A stretch of 64,000 bases of DNA from Eurosta solidaginis (GCF_040869045.1 NC_090319.1:391793601-391857600), one strand, 5' to 3'. Positions 20,669 through 31,104 are shown, counted from the first letter of the stretch. The notes: generated from the sequence alone by a model not told the origin. A program made the numbers and translations.

Positions 20669-22308
20669 ATGTGTTGTTGTTGTTGTTGTTGTAGCAATGC
20701 TCGCCCCACCTATTAGCCGCGACCGATCACAAATTGTCATCAATATCCTCTAACGGGAGTCCAAGGAAACTTGCCGTTTCAACAGGGGTGGACCATAAGG
20801 AAAGGGGTGTTAGAGGCGTTGGTTCCACATTACAATTGAAGAGATGGTTGGTGTCATGTGGGGACACATTGCAAGCGGGGCATACATTTTGTATGTCGGG
20901 GTTGATTCTAGATAGGTAAGAGTTTAACCTGTTACAGTATCCAGAACGAAGTTGAGCAAGAGTGACACGCGTTTCCCTGGGGAGTATGCGTTCCTCTTCC
21001 GCAAGTTTTGGATAATTTTCGTTAAGTACTGGATTCACCGGGCAATTCCCGGCATAAAGGTCCGACGCCTGTTTATGGAGTTCACCAAGAACCTGCTTGT
21101 GTTTTTTCACTTCATACGGCTGGGTTCTCAGGTGCCGTATTTCCTCAAAATGCTTACGGAGATGACTCCTTAAGCCCCTAGGCGGTGCTGGTTCATCAAT
21201 CAGATGTCTGTTGGGATGCCCAGATTTCTGGGTATTCAACAGGAACTGTTTGGTTAGCATCTCATTTCTCTCCCTGATGGGGAGTATTCTCGCCTCATTA
21301 TGCAGACGGTGTTCTGGGGACATAAGAAGACAGCCCGTGGCGATTCTGAGAGCAGTATTTTGGCAGGCCTGTAGTTTCTTCCAGTGGGTGATTTTTAGGC
21401 TTGGCGACCATATGGGTGACGCGCAGCACGTAATCCGCTGGCTAATTGCTTTGTATGTAGTCATGAGCGTTTCTTTATCTTTTCCCCAAGTACTGCCAGC
21501 GAGGGATTTGAGGATTTTGTTACGGCTCTGAATTATCGGAACAATTGCGGCTGCGTGCTCACCAAAATGTAGATCCTGATCAAACGTCACACCCAAGATT
21601 TTGGGGTGTAGGACAGTCGGTAGCGTAGTGCCATCGACGTGGATGTTCAAAATGGTCGACATTTGGGGCGTCCATGTTGTAAATAAGGTCACGGAAGATT
21701 TAGTCGGTGATAATGCCAGGTTTCGCGAGGCGAAAAAACTGGAGAGATCAGGGAGGTAGCCGTTTATTTTATTGCATAGCGCATCGATCTTTGGGCCTGC
21801 GCCTGTGGCCATTATTGTGCAGTCATCGGCGTAGGAAACGATTGTGACTCCTTCCGGTGGTGAAGGTAGCTTAGATATGTAGAAATTAAACAAAAGTGGG
21901 GATAGGACACCACCCTGTGGCACCCCCTGTTTAATTCTCCTTGGTTTTGATGTTTCGTTTCTAAATTGCACCGATGCCTGCCGACCACCCAGATAATTTG
22001 CGGTCCACCTTTTAAGACATGGGGGAAGGGTAGACCCTTCCAGGTCCTGCAGTAACGAGCCATTGTTGACCGTATCAAAAGCTTTTGATAGGTTTAGCGC
22101 TACGAGTACTGTTCTATGGTGGGGGTATTGATTTAAACCGCAATTTATCTGGGTGCTAATGACATTTGGCGCGGTGGTAGTGCTATGGAGTTTTCTGAAG
22201 CCATGCTGATGAGGGGCTAGCTGCAAATTTGCTAGGAAATAAGGGAGCAAAATGGCTTCAAGCGTCTTTGCCACTGGCGATAGGAGAGATATCGGACGAT
22301 ACGACTCT
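20669..22308 (-). mobile_element. LINE-A copy 2, 5'-truncated, inverted
   Basis: Minus-strand copy of the family at 16313-20357. The reversed (CAA)n tail is at about 20672-20693. Homology ends abruptly near 22308, inside the RT, as is typical of incomplete target-primed reverse transcription. It is tail to tail with copy 1. No clear target duplication was seen. Confidence 0.88.
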
Positions 22309-22325
22309 ACAATTGGTGTGTCCAC
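20727..22325 (-). CDS. LINE-A reverse transcriptase, intact but N-terminally truncated
   Basis: 532 codons uninterrupted, from SYRPISLLSPVAKTLE through the catalytic SYADDCTIM to the C-terminal CPACNVSPHDTNHLFNC unit and IDDNL-stop. The first residues (MDTPIV) come from flanking DNA joined in frame at the 5' truncation, so the ATG is adventitious. The endonuclease and zinc fingers are absent. It shows the frame that copy 1 has lost. Confidence 0.88.
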   Translation of the reverse strand: MDTPIVESYRPISLLSPVAKTLEAILLPYFLANLQLAPHQHGFRKLHSTTTAPNVISTQINCGLNQYPHHRTVLVALNLSKAFDTVNNGSLLQDLEGSTLPPCLKRWTANYLGGRQASVQFRNETSKPRRIKQGVPQGGVLSPLLFNFYISKLPSPPEGVTIVSYADDCTIMATGAGPKIDALCNKINGYLPDLSSFFASRNLALSPTKSSVTLFTTWTPQMSTILNIHVDGTTLPTVLHPKILGVTFDQDLHFGEHAAAIVPIIQSRNKILKSLAGSTWGKDKETLMTTYKAISQRITCCASPIWSPSLKITHWKKLQACQNTALRIATGCLLMSPEHRLHNEARILPIRERNEMLTKQFLLNTQKSGHPNRHLIDEPAPPRGLRSHLRKHFEEIRHLRTQPYEVKKHKQVLGELHKQASDLYAGNCPVNPVLNENYPKLAEEERILPRETRVTLAQLRSGYCNRLNSYLSRINPDIQNVCPACNVSPHDTNHLFNCNVEPTPLTPLSLWSTPVETASFLGLPLEDIDDNL

Positions 22326-22826
22326 TATTCATCGCAACCAGTTCAGCTATAGGTTATACACTAATACCAATAGAGGTTTGCGTTTCCGCTTTTTGGTACA
22401 ACATGTTCTGTAGCTAGTTATTTAACAACTGCCGCTAGATGGGTCTCCTAAATATTACCTAAGTGAGGATAAGCATTTTTTTACCCGCAAACGTAGACGT
22501 ATATACGTGTAAAAAAATGGCTACTATTGAATTTTTTCAATTCTAAAATCTAATCATTCTAAACATTAAATTCTAATAAACCAGTACTATTAACTACGAA
22601 ATTATACAAATTATAACATACCCGTCTATTGCCAGTGTCGACCGCTGAGCGGTAATCCATTATCTTATTAGTGGTTAGAAATTATTTTATATACAACGAA
22701 ATATTAAAAAAAATATCAAAATCCGTTTCATGTAAGGTAACTGTTTATAGTGATGCAAAGATTGCATAGTATCAAAATTAAAAGGAAAAGTAGGAACCGA
22801 CATATAGGCCATCCTATTCCGGTAGA
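22326..22826. other. No gene seen
   Basis: AT-rich intergenic DNA between LINE-A copy 2 and SINE-A; stops in all frames and no repeat recognised. Confidence 0.5.
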
Positions 22827-22980
22827 CACTTGCAATAAATAAATAAATGTAAGGGGCGATAACCTATGAAAAGATCTAAGGTCGAGCTTCTCTTCCAATT
22901 TGCGTCGTGCTACTATTTTTTCCTACAAATTGGCGGCATGGGACCTACTTGTTTAATGCCGACTCCGAACGGCATCTGCA

Positions 22981-23125
22981 CGTTCCCGAGATGGTCGGGC
23001 TAGCACCTTAATGGAGCTGTGTTACTGGAGCGTACCGGATCTGTATCTGGCAAAAGACCATCACATCGATAACACCACCCAAAGCCTTCTGGGAGTAACC
23101 TTATCGCTACAATAACAACAACAAC
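22981..23125 (+). mobile_element. SINE-B, 5'-truncated, inside SINE-A
   Basis: The 3' part of SINE-B on the plus strand ending in (CAA)n. A 13-bp target duplication AACGGCATCTGCA is at 22968-22980 and 23126-23138; its last AAC on the right blends with the tail. Confidence 0.85.
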
Positions 23126-23305
23126 AACGGCATCTGCAAGGCAGATGAGTTTTTACTGAGAGCTTTTCATGGCAGAAATACACTGAGAGTGCTTGCCAAA
23201 CTCTGCCGAGGGGCGACCCCGCTTAGAAATAGTTTCTTCTAATGGAAAAAACTAATTTCCAAAGTTTTTGATGTTGCTTTTTCCGGGGCGTGAACCCAGG
23301 ATCGT

Positions 23306-23715
23306 TGTTGTTGTTGTAGCGATAAGGTTGCTCCCCGAAAGCTTTGGGGAGTGTTATCGATATGATGGTCCTTTGCCGGATACAGATCCGCTACGCTCCG
23401 GTATCACAGCACCATTAAGGTGCTGGCCCGACCATACCGGGAACGATTTATGTGGCCACATTAAACCTTCAGGCCATCATCTCCCTCCCCAACCCCAAGT
23501 TCCATAAGGAGCTTAGGGTCGCCAGAGCCTCGTCTGTTAGTGAAACAGGATTTGCCGCGAATAGGTGAGGTTGACAATTGGGTTTGGAGAAGCTATATAT
23601 TGCGCTGGCAACCTACAGGGTTGCGCTACACAGCCCCTTGAATCTGGTAGTTTAGTCGCCTCTTACGACAGGCATACCTACCGCGGGTATATTCTGACCC
23701 CTAACCCGCTGGGGT
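23306..23715 (-). mobile_element. SINE-B, full-length, inside SINE-A head
   Basis: About 410 bp on the minus strand: it starts CCCCAGCGGG at the right and ends in (CAA)n at the left. A perfect 13-bp target duplication AACCCAGGATCGT is at 23293-23305 and 23716-23728. It landed beside the B-box of SINE-A and split that SINE's promoter. Confidence 0.9.
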
Positions 23716-23788
23716 AACCCAGGATCGTCGGTGTGGTAGGCGTAGCATGCTACCATCACACCACGGCGGCCGTCCGCCACTTGCAATA

Positions 23789-24314
23789 TCGTTATATGAA
23801 GCCAACGTATTTAAGCGATATGTTGATGTTTCACTCACCTCAGCTGATTTAACTTCAGGTTAAACTGTTGGAAAGTTATAACTAAAGCAATTACGAAGGT
23901 ATTTTACGTACATTTCCGAATCTGTATTAATATCTATAGTAATTTTGAATTTTAATAGAGATATCAGGCTTAAATTATGAGAAATTAGCGACAATTTTTT
24001 TTATCATAAAATTTTTTCAAGAATGAAAAGTTGTCTACTGTTAAGTTTGCTGAACGTCGCTAAATCCTTTTTGGTGGTCATGGTTTAAATTAAAAAGGTT
24101 ATACTATGATATATAAATGTATATGCGATAAGCTTATTGTTGCTCTAATGTGATCGTTTTATTATAGAGCGTTCCTCATGAAGCGTTTCTTCATGTTCCC
24201 AGTTCTGCACAGCTTTCGGTTTCGCTTGTATGGAAGCTAGTTTTTGGCCTTTCATTCTTACTTTAAAAATATTGTGAATTATCATTCTTGTATATAAGAT
24301 TATACATATATCAA
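23789..24314. other. Downstream flank of hydratase gene
   Basis: AT-rich, no coding signal. It should contain the 3' untranslated region and poly(A) site of the minus-strand hydratase gene, but no canonical AATAAA was identified close to its stop. Confidence 0.4.
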
Positions 24315-25270
24315 TTAATGCCGGTACTTACAGCTTTCACACCTAAATAAGCTGTCTCTGATCGCACTTTTAACATAATCGCCTATTGGTGCAGTTTCAT
24401 TCTTCATTGCTTGTCGTATACCCTTGCGCCGTTCGTAGTTATTTAAGTATACATTTTCACGGTCTCGCTGAAGTGCCTCGATTGGAAATTTCGCAATTGA
24501 AAACGCTAAGTGGACTGCTTGTCCTAGAGCTGTGCCTGTGGCTACTATACGATTCGCTAGCCCTATTTGCAGGGCTTCTTTGGCACATACCCGCCTACCG
24601 GTTAACAATAAGTCTAATGACCGGGAGTATCCAATTAACGACGGTAGCCTGGCTGATCCACCACATTTTAGATGCAGACCCGCTGGTCGGCCAAAAAATC
24701 CCAAAATAGCCGTGTCTTCCATAACGCGAAGATCACAAAATAGGGCTAATTCCAAACCATCGGCAACGCAATATCCATTAATGCCACATACTATTGGTTT
24801 TTGAGAATGTTTACGGAATAAGCCATGATTACAAAATGCATTATAGTCCTCTTTTAAATCATTATTTCTAAATTTGTTTTCTAAATCCGTGAGGTCTTGA
24901 CCAGCGCAAAGCGATCCACCCATTCCATAAATCACTGCGACTGGTGAACTTCGATCTGCTTCGAAGCTACTTATTGCTTCGCTTAAACATTTAGCGGTCT
25001 CACTGTCCACGGTGTTGCGACTATTTGGTCGGTTTAAACCAATCAAAGTAATATGATCATCCTTATCATATAACACAGGTGGCTTACTCCATTTTGATGA
25101 ATAATATTTCTGCAGTTTTCGCCGACATCGTTCTTGCACCTATAATAGTCAAATATATTTAATTTAATTTACATGATTTATAGACAGTTCCAGTATCTTA
25201 CATTTAAAGGCTTAAACAAACCCGTGAAGCTATTATTATATCTTAGTAAATTCGTCATTGCTTCAAACAT
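24315..25270 (-). CDS. Enoyl-CoA hydratase/isomerase family protein (two exons)
   Basis: Exon 1 is 25270-25202 (ATG, 23 codons), a 62-nt intron is 25201-25140 (GTAAGA...TTATAG), and exon 2 is 25139-24315 (274 codons plus TAA), in the same phase; 297 residues in all. Exon 2 has no ATG at its start, so the upstream exon is needed. It is a crotonase fold: oxyanion-hole motif GGSLCAGQDL (about 97-106), KPIVCGINGY, then GLELALFCDLRV with the conserved active-site Glu (about 153), and ARLPSLIGYSRSLDLLLTGR. The usual Gly-Gly-Gly before the Glu motif reads ADG, and the second acidic residue of classical hydratases is not evident, so the reaction is uncertain. The basic N-terminus (LLRYNNSF...KPLNVQERCRRKLQ) could be a mitochondrial presequence. 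Confidence 0.85.
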
Positions 25271-25329
25271 AAACAACGACCAGCTGATTATAGAGATGAT
25301 CTACCAACACGTATTCATTACAGGCGGTA

Positions 25330-25479
25330 TTATCCCATCAGCTGATTGCTTCTTCATGATAATTTTCCATACAGCGCCTTGTACTACAACATGTCAGTTA
25401 ATCGAAATCAATGAAAATTTTCTTTTGTCTTGACATTCTTCCGCACGGCGAATCGGTTGAATTCGCTTTGCCACCACCT
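25330..25479. repeat. Dispersed 150-bp repeat, copy 1, upstream of hydratase gene
   Basis: Matches 27089-27243 in the same orientation: CAGCTGATTGCTTCTT, then CAGTTAATCGAAATCAATG, ending GCTTTGCCACCACCT. It starts about 60 bp upstream of the hydratase ATG, so it overlaps the likely promoter/5' untranslated region. Confidence 0.75.
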
Positions 25480-25838
25480 AGTAAGTAGTAGAAATATGAA
25501 GCAATCAATTCACGGATAAGTACTGAACTGCATAATTCCTTAGAATATTTTTTTAAATCTTATAGTGAATTTATTAACTATGCCTCGATCCATTAGTATG
25601 GCTGAACATTGAACATAGGTAATTTTATGAAAAGTGAGGACACCAAGAGATCGTGCACTTCCGTAAACCTATGAATATTTGAAACCTAAACCAATTCAAA
25701 ATTCATCGTTCAACGTCAATACTTCGACTATTAAATCGATTCACGTAAAAATGTCATTAGTAAATATTGGAGATACCATAACGAAATGTACTCATTGGGC
25801 ATGTTAACTTATTCTGGTAAAAGTCTAGAACAGGAGTC
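25480..25838. other. No gene seen
   Basis: Intergenic AT-rich DNA between the dispersed repeat and an inverted-repeat element. Confidence 0.45.
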
Positions 25839-26181
25839 TACTGCTAATACGCGTCCAAAAATATCGAGGTGACCTCGACAACAATAATCCGAAGGCGGAT
25901 GTGATTGTTGTAATATTTTTGTGCACTGAAAAAGATTTTGGGTAGAAAAGGATTTTGCACGCATTTAATTTGTATCCCACCTCATTGGTGGACCGGCCAG
26001 GGGAATTTTTTATAAGCTCGACTGAAGGCCGCCAACACAACCTGGGGTAGTTTTCGGGTTTTCGTCAATATCTTTTGAACGACCTAAAATTTTTATTTCC
26101 GCCTTCGAATTATTTTTATCGAGGTCAATACGCGTCTTTTGACACTTCTCTCGATATTTTTGGGCGCGTATTAAAAGTCGG
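25839..26181. mobile_element. Inverted-repeat element (MITE-like), copy 1
   Basis: The left end ACTGCTAATACGCGTCC, followed by AAAAATATCGAG, reappears inverted at the right end (CTCGATATTTTTGGGCGCGTATTAAAAGT). An inner CCGAAGGCGG also recurs inverted near 26100. About 340 bp with no transposase. Related ends occur at 28941-29343 and a fragment near 27505. Confidence 0.6.
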
Positions 26182-27088
26182 CCTTCTGTTCTGTTGATTC
26201 CGTATGTTCGGAACATTCGTCTCCATTTAAGAATTTGGGGAATCGGTTTATATTTGGAATATTTTGTATATACTTATTTGATATATTCGGATCTCGTGAG
26301 GTAGTATCAAATGAAGGTATTGCAAATATTCTAAATTATCGGTTTATCCGGAACGCTTCCATGAATGCTTAACGGAAAAGAGCTTTCCGAAATTTCAGAA
26401 TAAAAAGGTGAATACACCCTGTGTAGCAGGACCGCACAAAAGCTTAACTCTTCTCTCAAAGTCAAGGTAGGAATATATAGTTCTAAGACAATAAGCCATT
26501 TTCTTTTATTTTTTTTTTGTCAGTTCAATTCGGCTGCTGAGTAGCGTATCACCCCATGTCGGCCGCCTGTTCAAAATCGTGCTATCTCAAAATATTTTTT
26601 AAAAATTTCCCAATTCAGGATTTGTCACGAAACCGCCCAATATTAAAGTTAGATTGAAGAACGCTTCATCTCAGAATGATTTTTATTAACTCCCTCTTAT
26701 GACAAAATGCATTGAACTTATGCTCATATAGAGAGTTTTTGAAACAAATTTTGAGATAGTACATTTTTGAATAAAATTCTAACGTACGGCATTCTTCAAA
26801 CAATTTCTTAAGGAATGACCAAACCAACATAACTTTATCAATTCACGAAATATTTAGTAGAAAATGAATTATTTCCCCAAAAACTTTTGGCATTTACAAT
26901 TTTATAATCAATACTAATACTACTACTACTACCAAAGATACTTTTCTACTACAATTTTCCCTGAAGGGTAGTGAATTATTTCCTGTTTTCCTTACTTCGT
27001 AAAAGCAACCCGTCCAGATTTTTCAACTTGGGAGTGTCAAAGATCTCTCATCATTGGAGAACAAACCTCTAGTAATTGAATCATGCTG
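26182..27088. other. No gene seen
   Basis: Intergenic DNA, AT-rich, with short reading frames only. A CTA/ACT trinucleotide stretch lies near 26905-26935. Confidence 0.45.
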
Positions 27089-27243
27089 TTATCCCAACAG
27101 CTGATTGCTTCTTCTTGATAATTTTCCATACAAAGCCTTGTAAAACTATACTATATGTCAGTTAATCGAAATCAATGAAAATTTTCTTTTGACTTGACAT
27201 TCTTCTGCACTGCGAATTGGTTGAATTCGCTTTGCCACCACCT
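27089..27243. repeat. Dispersed 150-bp repeat, copy 2
   Basis: Direct-orientation copy of 25330-25479 with scattered differences, 1.76 kb away. Confidence 0.75.
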
Positions 27244-27649
27244 GGTATAGATTCGCCTTGGTATTATCGCTTACCATTCAAGGCGAAAAAAGCCGGATGG
27301 ATGTTATACTGAATTTTATGGCGCCATCAAAGCAGAGCAGAGCGACCAAAGTGTTAATACAAATCTGCCTGTGGTAAAAGTCGCTAACTGTGAAAAACTG
27401 AAAAATGTACACTCATTGAAAACTCATTTGCACACACAATTGACACTTTAAATCCTCATGCGATTCTGTAAATTATTGTGCACATTGTTTTGCTGAATGG
27501 GGGTCGACTGCTAATACGAGCCCAATACCGGGAGGGGTTTCAAACGACGCCTGCTAGACAGAGATGACGGAAACTCCGACACATTAAAAGAATTTTTGAC
27601 ATCACTCATATACTCGCATAAATTTGGCCTTTTATTCCCCAGCCAGCAT

Positions 27650-27835
27650 TATTTTTGGGGTGTTTCGATATTTATGGTCCTTTTCGGAACATAGATCTTG
27701 TACGTTCCGGTTACAAGCACCATTAAGGTACAAGCACCCCGCAACGATTTTATATGACCAAGTTGAGCCTTGTAAGCAATCCCACCACCCACCTCTAGTT
27801 CCATGGGGAACTTGGGGTCTCTAGAGCCTCGCCAG
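27650..27835 (-). mobile_element. SINE-B relic
   Basis: Diverged match to the middle of SINE-B (ATGGTCCTTTTC, GTACGTTCCGGTTACA, AGCACCATTAAGGT, CTTGGGGTC..CTAGAGCCTCG). No tail, head or duplication remains. Confidence 0.7.
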
Positions 27836-28154
27836 CTAAATATTTGTATGTTACTTTCGTATGTGATTTGTGGTCAGAAGCACAACCAGAAGATTGCGCA
27901 TTCACGAGTTCAAAATTGCTTCGTCTTCGCATCTACGTTACACTTGACTGCTTGAGCGAATGAAAGAGAGAGAGAAAAAAACTAGAGCTAAAGGAAAATT
28001 ACGTAAAAATTGCCCATAAAAAACAGCTGATCTTTTATTTACATGCGCTATGCGCAATCTTGTGTGTGTGTTTTGTGGTCAGAAGATATATCAGTTGAAG
28101 TTGAGGGTTGCAGATATTTTATGGTACACAGGAAAAATATTGTGCATAAAACAA

Positions 28155-28855
28155 TAGCTATCATCCAACAACGATTTGAGCCAGATAAATCCAGATAGAA
28201 GTCTGGTTCAATTTGTGAGCCAGATAATTTGTCCATTACAATCCAAGATCCAGATAATTTGTCCATGGCAACGCGGCCTTTAATATACCTACTTTTTCAA
28301 AAATAGATGTCGCAGCTTAGCCTTTCGCCGTATGAGTTAAATGAAAAGCAGCGGCGACATCTGCCTATAACATTTCACGTGTGCGAAAATTTCACGACAT
28401 CTGCTTCTCAAGTCTCTCAATGATCCAGGGCATTCCCGTGAGAATTGAGCGTGAGCCGGAGCTGTAAGACTCACTGAAAGACGGCAATTAGCTATCATCC
28501 GGTGGCAAAATCCTGAGCCAGATAAATAATTTTGCATGTAAATGCAACAACAACGATTTGAGCCAGATAAATCCAGATAGAAGTTTGGTTCAATTTGTGA
28601 TCCAGATAACTTGTTAATTACTTCTTCTTAGGTTGGCAACGCGGCCTTTAATATACCTACTTTTTCAAAAATAGATGTCGCTGCTTAGCCTTTCGTCGTA
28701 TGAGTTAAAAGAAAAACAGCGGCGACATCTGCCTATCACATTTCACGTGTGCGAAAATTTCACGACATCTGCTTCTCAAGTCTCTCAATGATCCAAAGCA
28801 TTCCCGTGAGCATTGAGCGTGAGCCGGAGCTGTAAAACTCACTGAAAGACGGCAA
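28155..28855. repeat. Partial tandem duplication, period about 382 bp
   Basis: The block starting CAACAACGATTTGAGCCAG at 28166 recurs at 28548 with about 90 percent or better identity through ACTGAAAGACGGCAA (to about 28485 and 28855). The word AGCTATCATCC at 28157 and 28490 also marks the junctions. No coding frame. The two copies differ by substitutions and a small rearranged segment near 28225-28265. Confidence 0.8.
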
Positions 28856-28940
28856 ATGATTTAATAACTGTACCCCACACCCTTGATGGATAATTTTTTA
28901 TTAGCGATAGAGATGTCAATTGACGCGCCTTTACATCCGT

Positions 28941-29343
28941 ATTAATAATCCGAAGGCGGAAAATAAAAATTTAACTAATTCAAAAGATATTAACGAAAAT
29001 CCGAAAGGTGGACCGGGGTCCCTCCGAAACCGGGGTGGGGTCCATAGTATTTTTGCGCAGAACACCTTTCTGCCTTAGCGGCCTTCGCCGCGCTTATAGA
29101 AAGTTACCCTGGCCGGTCTACCAATGGGGTGGGATCAAAATTAAAACCAAACAAAATCCCTTTGTACACAAAATTTTTTTTAAGTGCACAACAACATTAC
29201 AACGACCACGTGAAAACTGCCAACTTCAATGCAAATATCTCCGGAAAGGGACTCCATTTTTTTCTCGGCTTCGAATTATTGTTGTCGTCAATACGCTTCT
29301 TTCGACGCCTCCTCAGATATTTTTGGAGGCATATTAGCAGTCG
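28941..29343. mobile_element. Inverted-repeat element (MITE-like), copy 2
   Basis: Shares CCGAAGGCGG and the ATATTTTTGGAGGC..ATTAGCAGTCGGC end with 25839-26181. The left terminus seems lost. Overlapping frames of 86-109 codons inside it show no known motif and are treated as chance. Confidence 0.45.
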
Positions 29344-29526
29344 GCGCCTGTTTAGACTTTTCCCGCAGAAAGTTGTTGCTACTAATGTGTCTTGGGGGTA
29401 AAAGGCTGAGATATATATTCATCGGATTTGCCCTATGTCATTTCGATTTTGTTGTGTTTGACATTAAACATTTTTCCATTGACGGTTAAAGCAACTCTGT
29501 TAAAAATGAAAAATGTGAGAACTAGG

Positions 29527-29750
29527 GATAGACGATATGGCGATTTGGAGCTATCAGTGAAAATAGATATGGCTATTTTTGAATCGCGGCTCTTTTTTAT
29601 AGCTATAGCGATCGCTTTATTTTAACAAGCGATTCTATACAGAAGATATGATGGGCGATTTAGCGATTTTGAGCTATCAGTGAATATAGATTTTTTTTTT
29701 ATTTTTTATAGCTATGGCGATCGCTTTAACTTATCTTTAATAAGCGAACC
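29527..29750. repeat. Imperfect tandem duplication, period 123 bp
   Basis: GAGCTATCAGTGAA at 29548 and 29671, TTTTATAGCTAT near 29593 and 29703, and GGCGATCGCTTTA-like words recur in order. It is similar in content to the palindromic element at 31887-32054. Confidence 0.65.
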
Positions 29751-29760
29751 TGAAATTATT

Positions 29761-30551
29761 TTTATACTTGGATAAAAAAAAATGAATTTTAAGTTTGTTT
29801 ACCGGAGTAGATTGAATGTTATACATTCATTTAATTTAGTATACAGAATATATGAACCAAAATTGGAATAAAAAGGAAAAAAAATATGTACTTTTTATTG
29901 TAAACTGATGTAATGTGAAATTCTAATTTTCTGAGATGTTATGATATATATTATTAACTGGCTGACGACAATATGTTCAGACTCGTATTACACTCAATGA
30001 GATGAAACTAGCTGAAATAGATGTCTATGCATCTTTGTTTTATAAATTTTGCTAATTGAAAATGGTTTGATTTTTAAGATGAATCAACCCGAAATAAATC
30101 TGTATATGTAACACCATAAAAATATGATTTATTTACTATATTATACTACACCGATGTATTCAGGAATACTCCGTATGAATTTATTCTGAAAGTTGTATTT
30201 GGCTGCATAATATTTGAGTAGTAAAGTAAATAAAATTTTAATGAAAAATACAGAGAAAAAATATAGCAAATTCTTCAAACTATTATAAAAATATTCTTTA
30301 GCAGAAAATTAGCCACCCACTTCAGTGCCCTAGAAATTAACCGGAAAATTCAACCATATACAAACCATTTAACAAACTTGAATTGCATTCTCCCAAAAAA
30401 CTTAAATTTTGAGTTAATCTGTTTACAATAAGACGAGTGATATATGTTTCTATAATTCTTTTATTTTTCCATCAAAAACACAAATTTTATAAAACTGTTA
30501 ACGGCTACAGCCTAGAAGTATTAACTTATGAGTAACACATGCATTAGTTTC
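29761..30551. other. No gene seen
   Basis: Very AT-rich DNA, stops in all frames and no repeat recognised. Confidence 0.45.
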
Positions 30552-31043
30552 GGTAACGTTTTACAAGACGATGCACCACCTAATTTTTATCGAAATTTAA
30601 CAAAGGTCGTATCAAAAGACGCGTCTCGACCTCCGTTTTAAGAATCCGAAAGCGAAAATTAAATTTTTATTTCTGTCAAAAGATATATGCAAAAATCGGT
30701 TAAAATTTCAATGTGGTTGTAGTTTTTTGCCACATTTGATGTACACACACACACACTAATGCAGAAAGGTGTTCTGCGCGCATTTAGTTTTGATCCCGAA
30801 ACTGGTGTCGGATCCACCCAGAGTAATTTTTTTTAAGCGCGGCCGCAGGCCGCCAACGCAGAAAGGTGTTCTATATTTCGGAACCTCTAGGGGTCATTTT
30901 ACGGTTTTTTGTAAATAACTTTCGACAGAAATAAAATTTTTGATTTCCGATTCTTAAAACGGAGGTCGAGACGCGTATTTTGATACCACCTTTGATAATT
31001 TTCGATAAAAATTTGGTGGTGCACCGTCTTGTAAAACGTTACC
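30552..31043. mobile_element. Long-TIR element (MITE/foldback), 492 bp
   Basis: Ends are inverted over roughly 130 bp: GGTAACGTTTTACAAGAC at 30552 mirrors GTCTTGTAAAACGTTACC ending at 31043. GACGCGTCTCGACCTCCG near 30622 mirrors CGGAGGTCGAGACGCGTA near 30960. No transposase. The core includes a CA run near 30745 and a duplicated GCAGAAAGGTGTTCT (30763, 30859). No target duplication found. Confidence 0.75.
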
Positions 31044-31104
31044 TATATTTTTTTTCCAATTTTCGAGAATATTGTTCCTTTTTGTATCCAATAAACTTTT
31101 TTAC

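Larger units (their letters stand above)
22838..23777 (-). mobile_element. SINE-A: tRNA-headed SINE with two internal insertions
   Basis: Flanked by an 11-bp target duplication CACTTGCAATA (22827-22837 and 23778-23788). On the minus strand the head contains TGGTGTGATGGTAGC (23749-23763), a good polymerase III A-box. A B-box-like GGGTTCACGCC lies at about 23288-23298, separated from the A-box by a later insertion. The body (22981-23300 without inserts) ends in an ATTT-type tail at 22838-22850. Removing the two SINE-B insertions (22981-23125 and 23306-23715) and their duplications leaves roughly 360 bp, a normal SINE length. Confidence 0.82.

Noticed and set aside
22309..22330. Target duplication for LINE-A copy 2
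   Set aside because: Flanks share only TGTGTC-like words; no convincing duplication.
23700..23780. tRNA gene on the minus strand
   Set aside because: The A-box-like sequence belongs to the SINE-A head; the cloverleaf is not complete and the B-box is separated by an insertion.
25173..25433. Plus-strand 86-codon frame
   Set aside because: Antisense to hydratase exon 1 and intron; no homology.
29008..29489. Overlapping 86-109 codon frames
   Set aside because: They sit inside an inverted-repeat element with no known motif; three overlapping frames cannot all be real.
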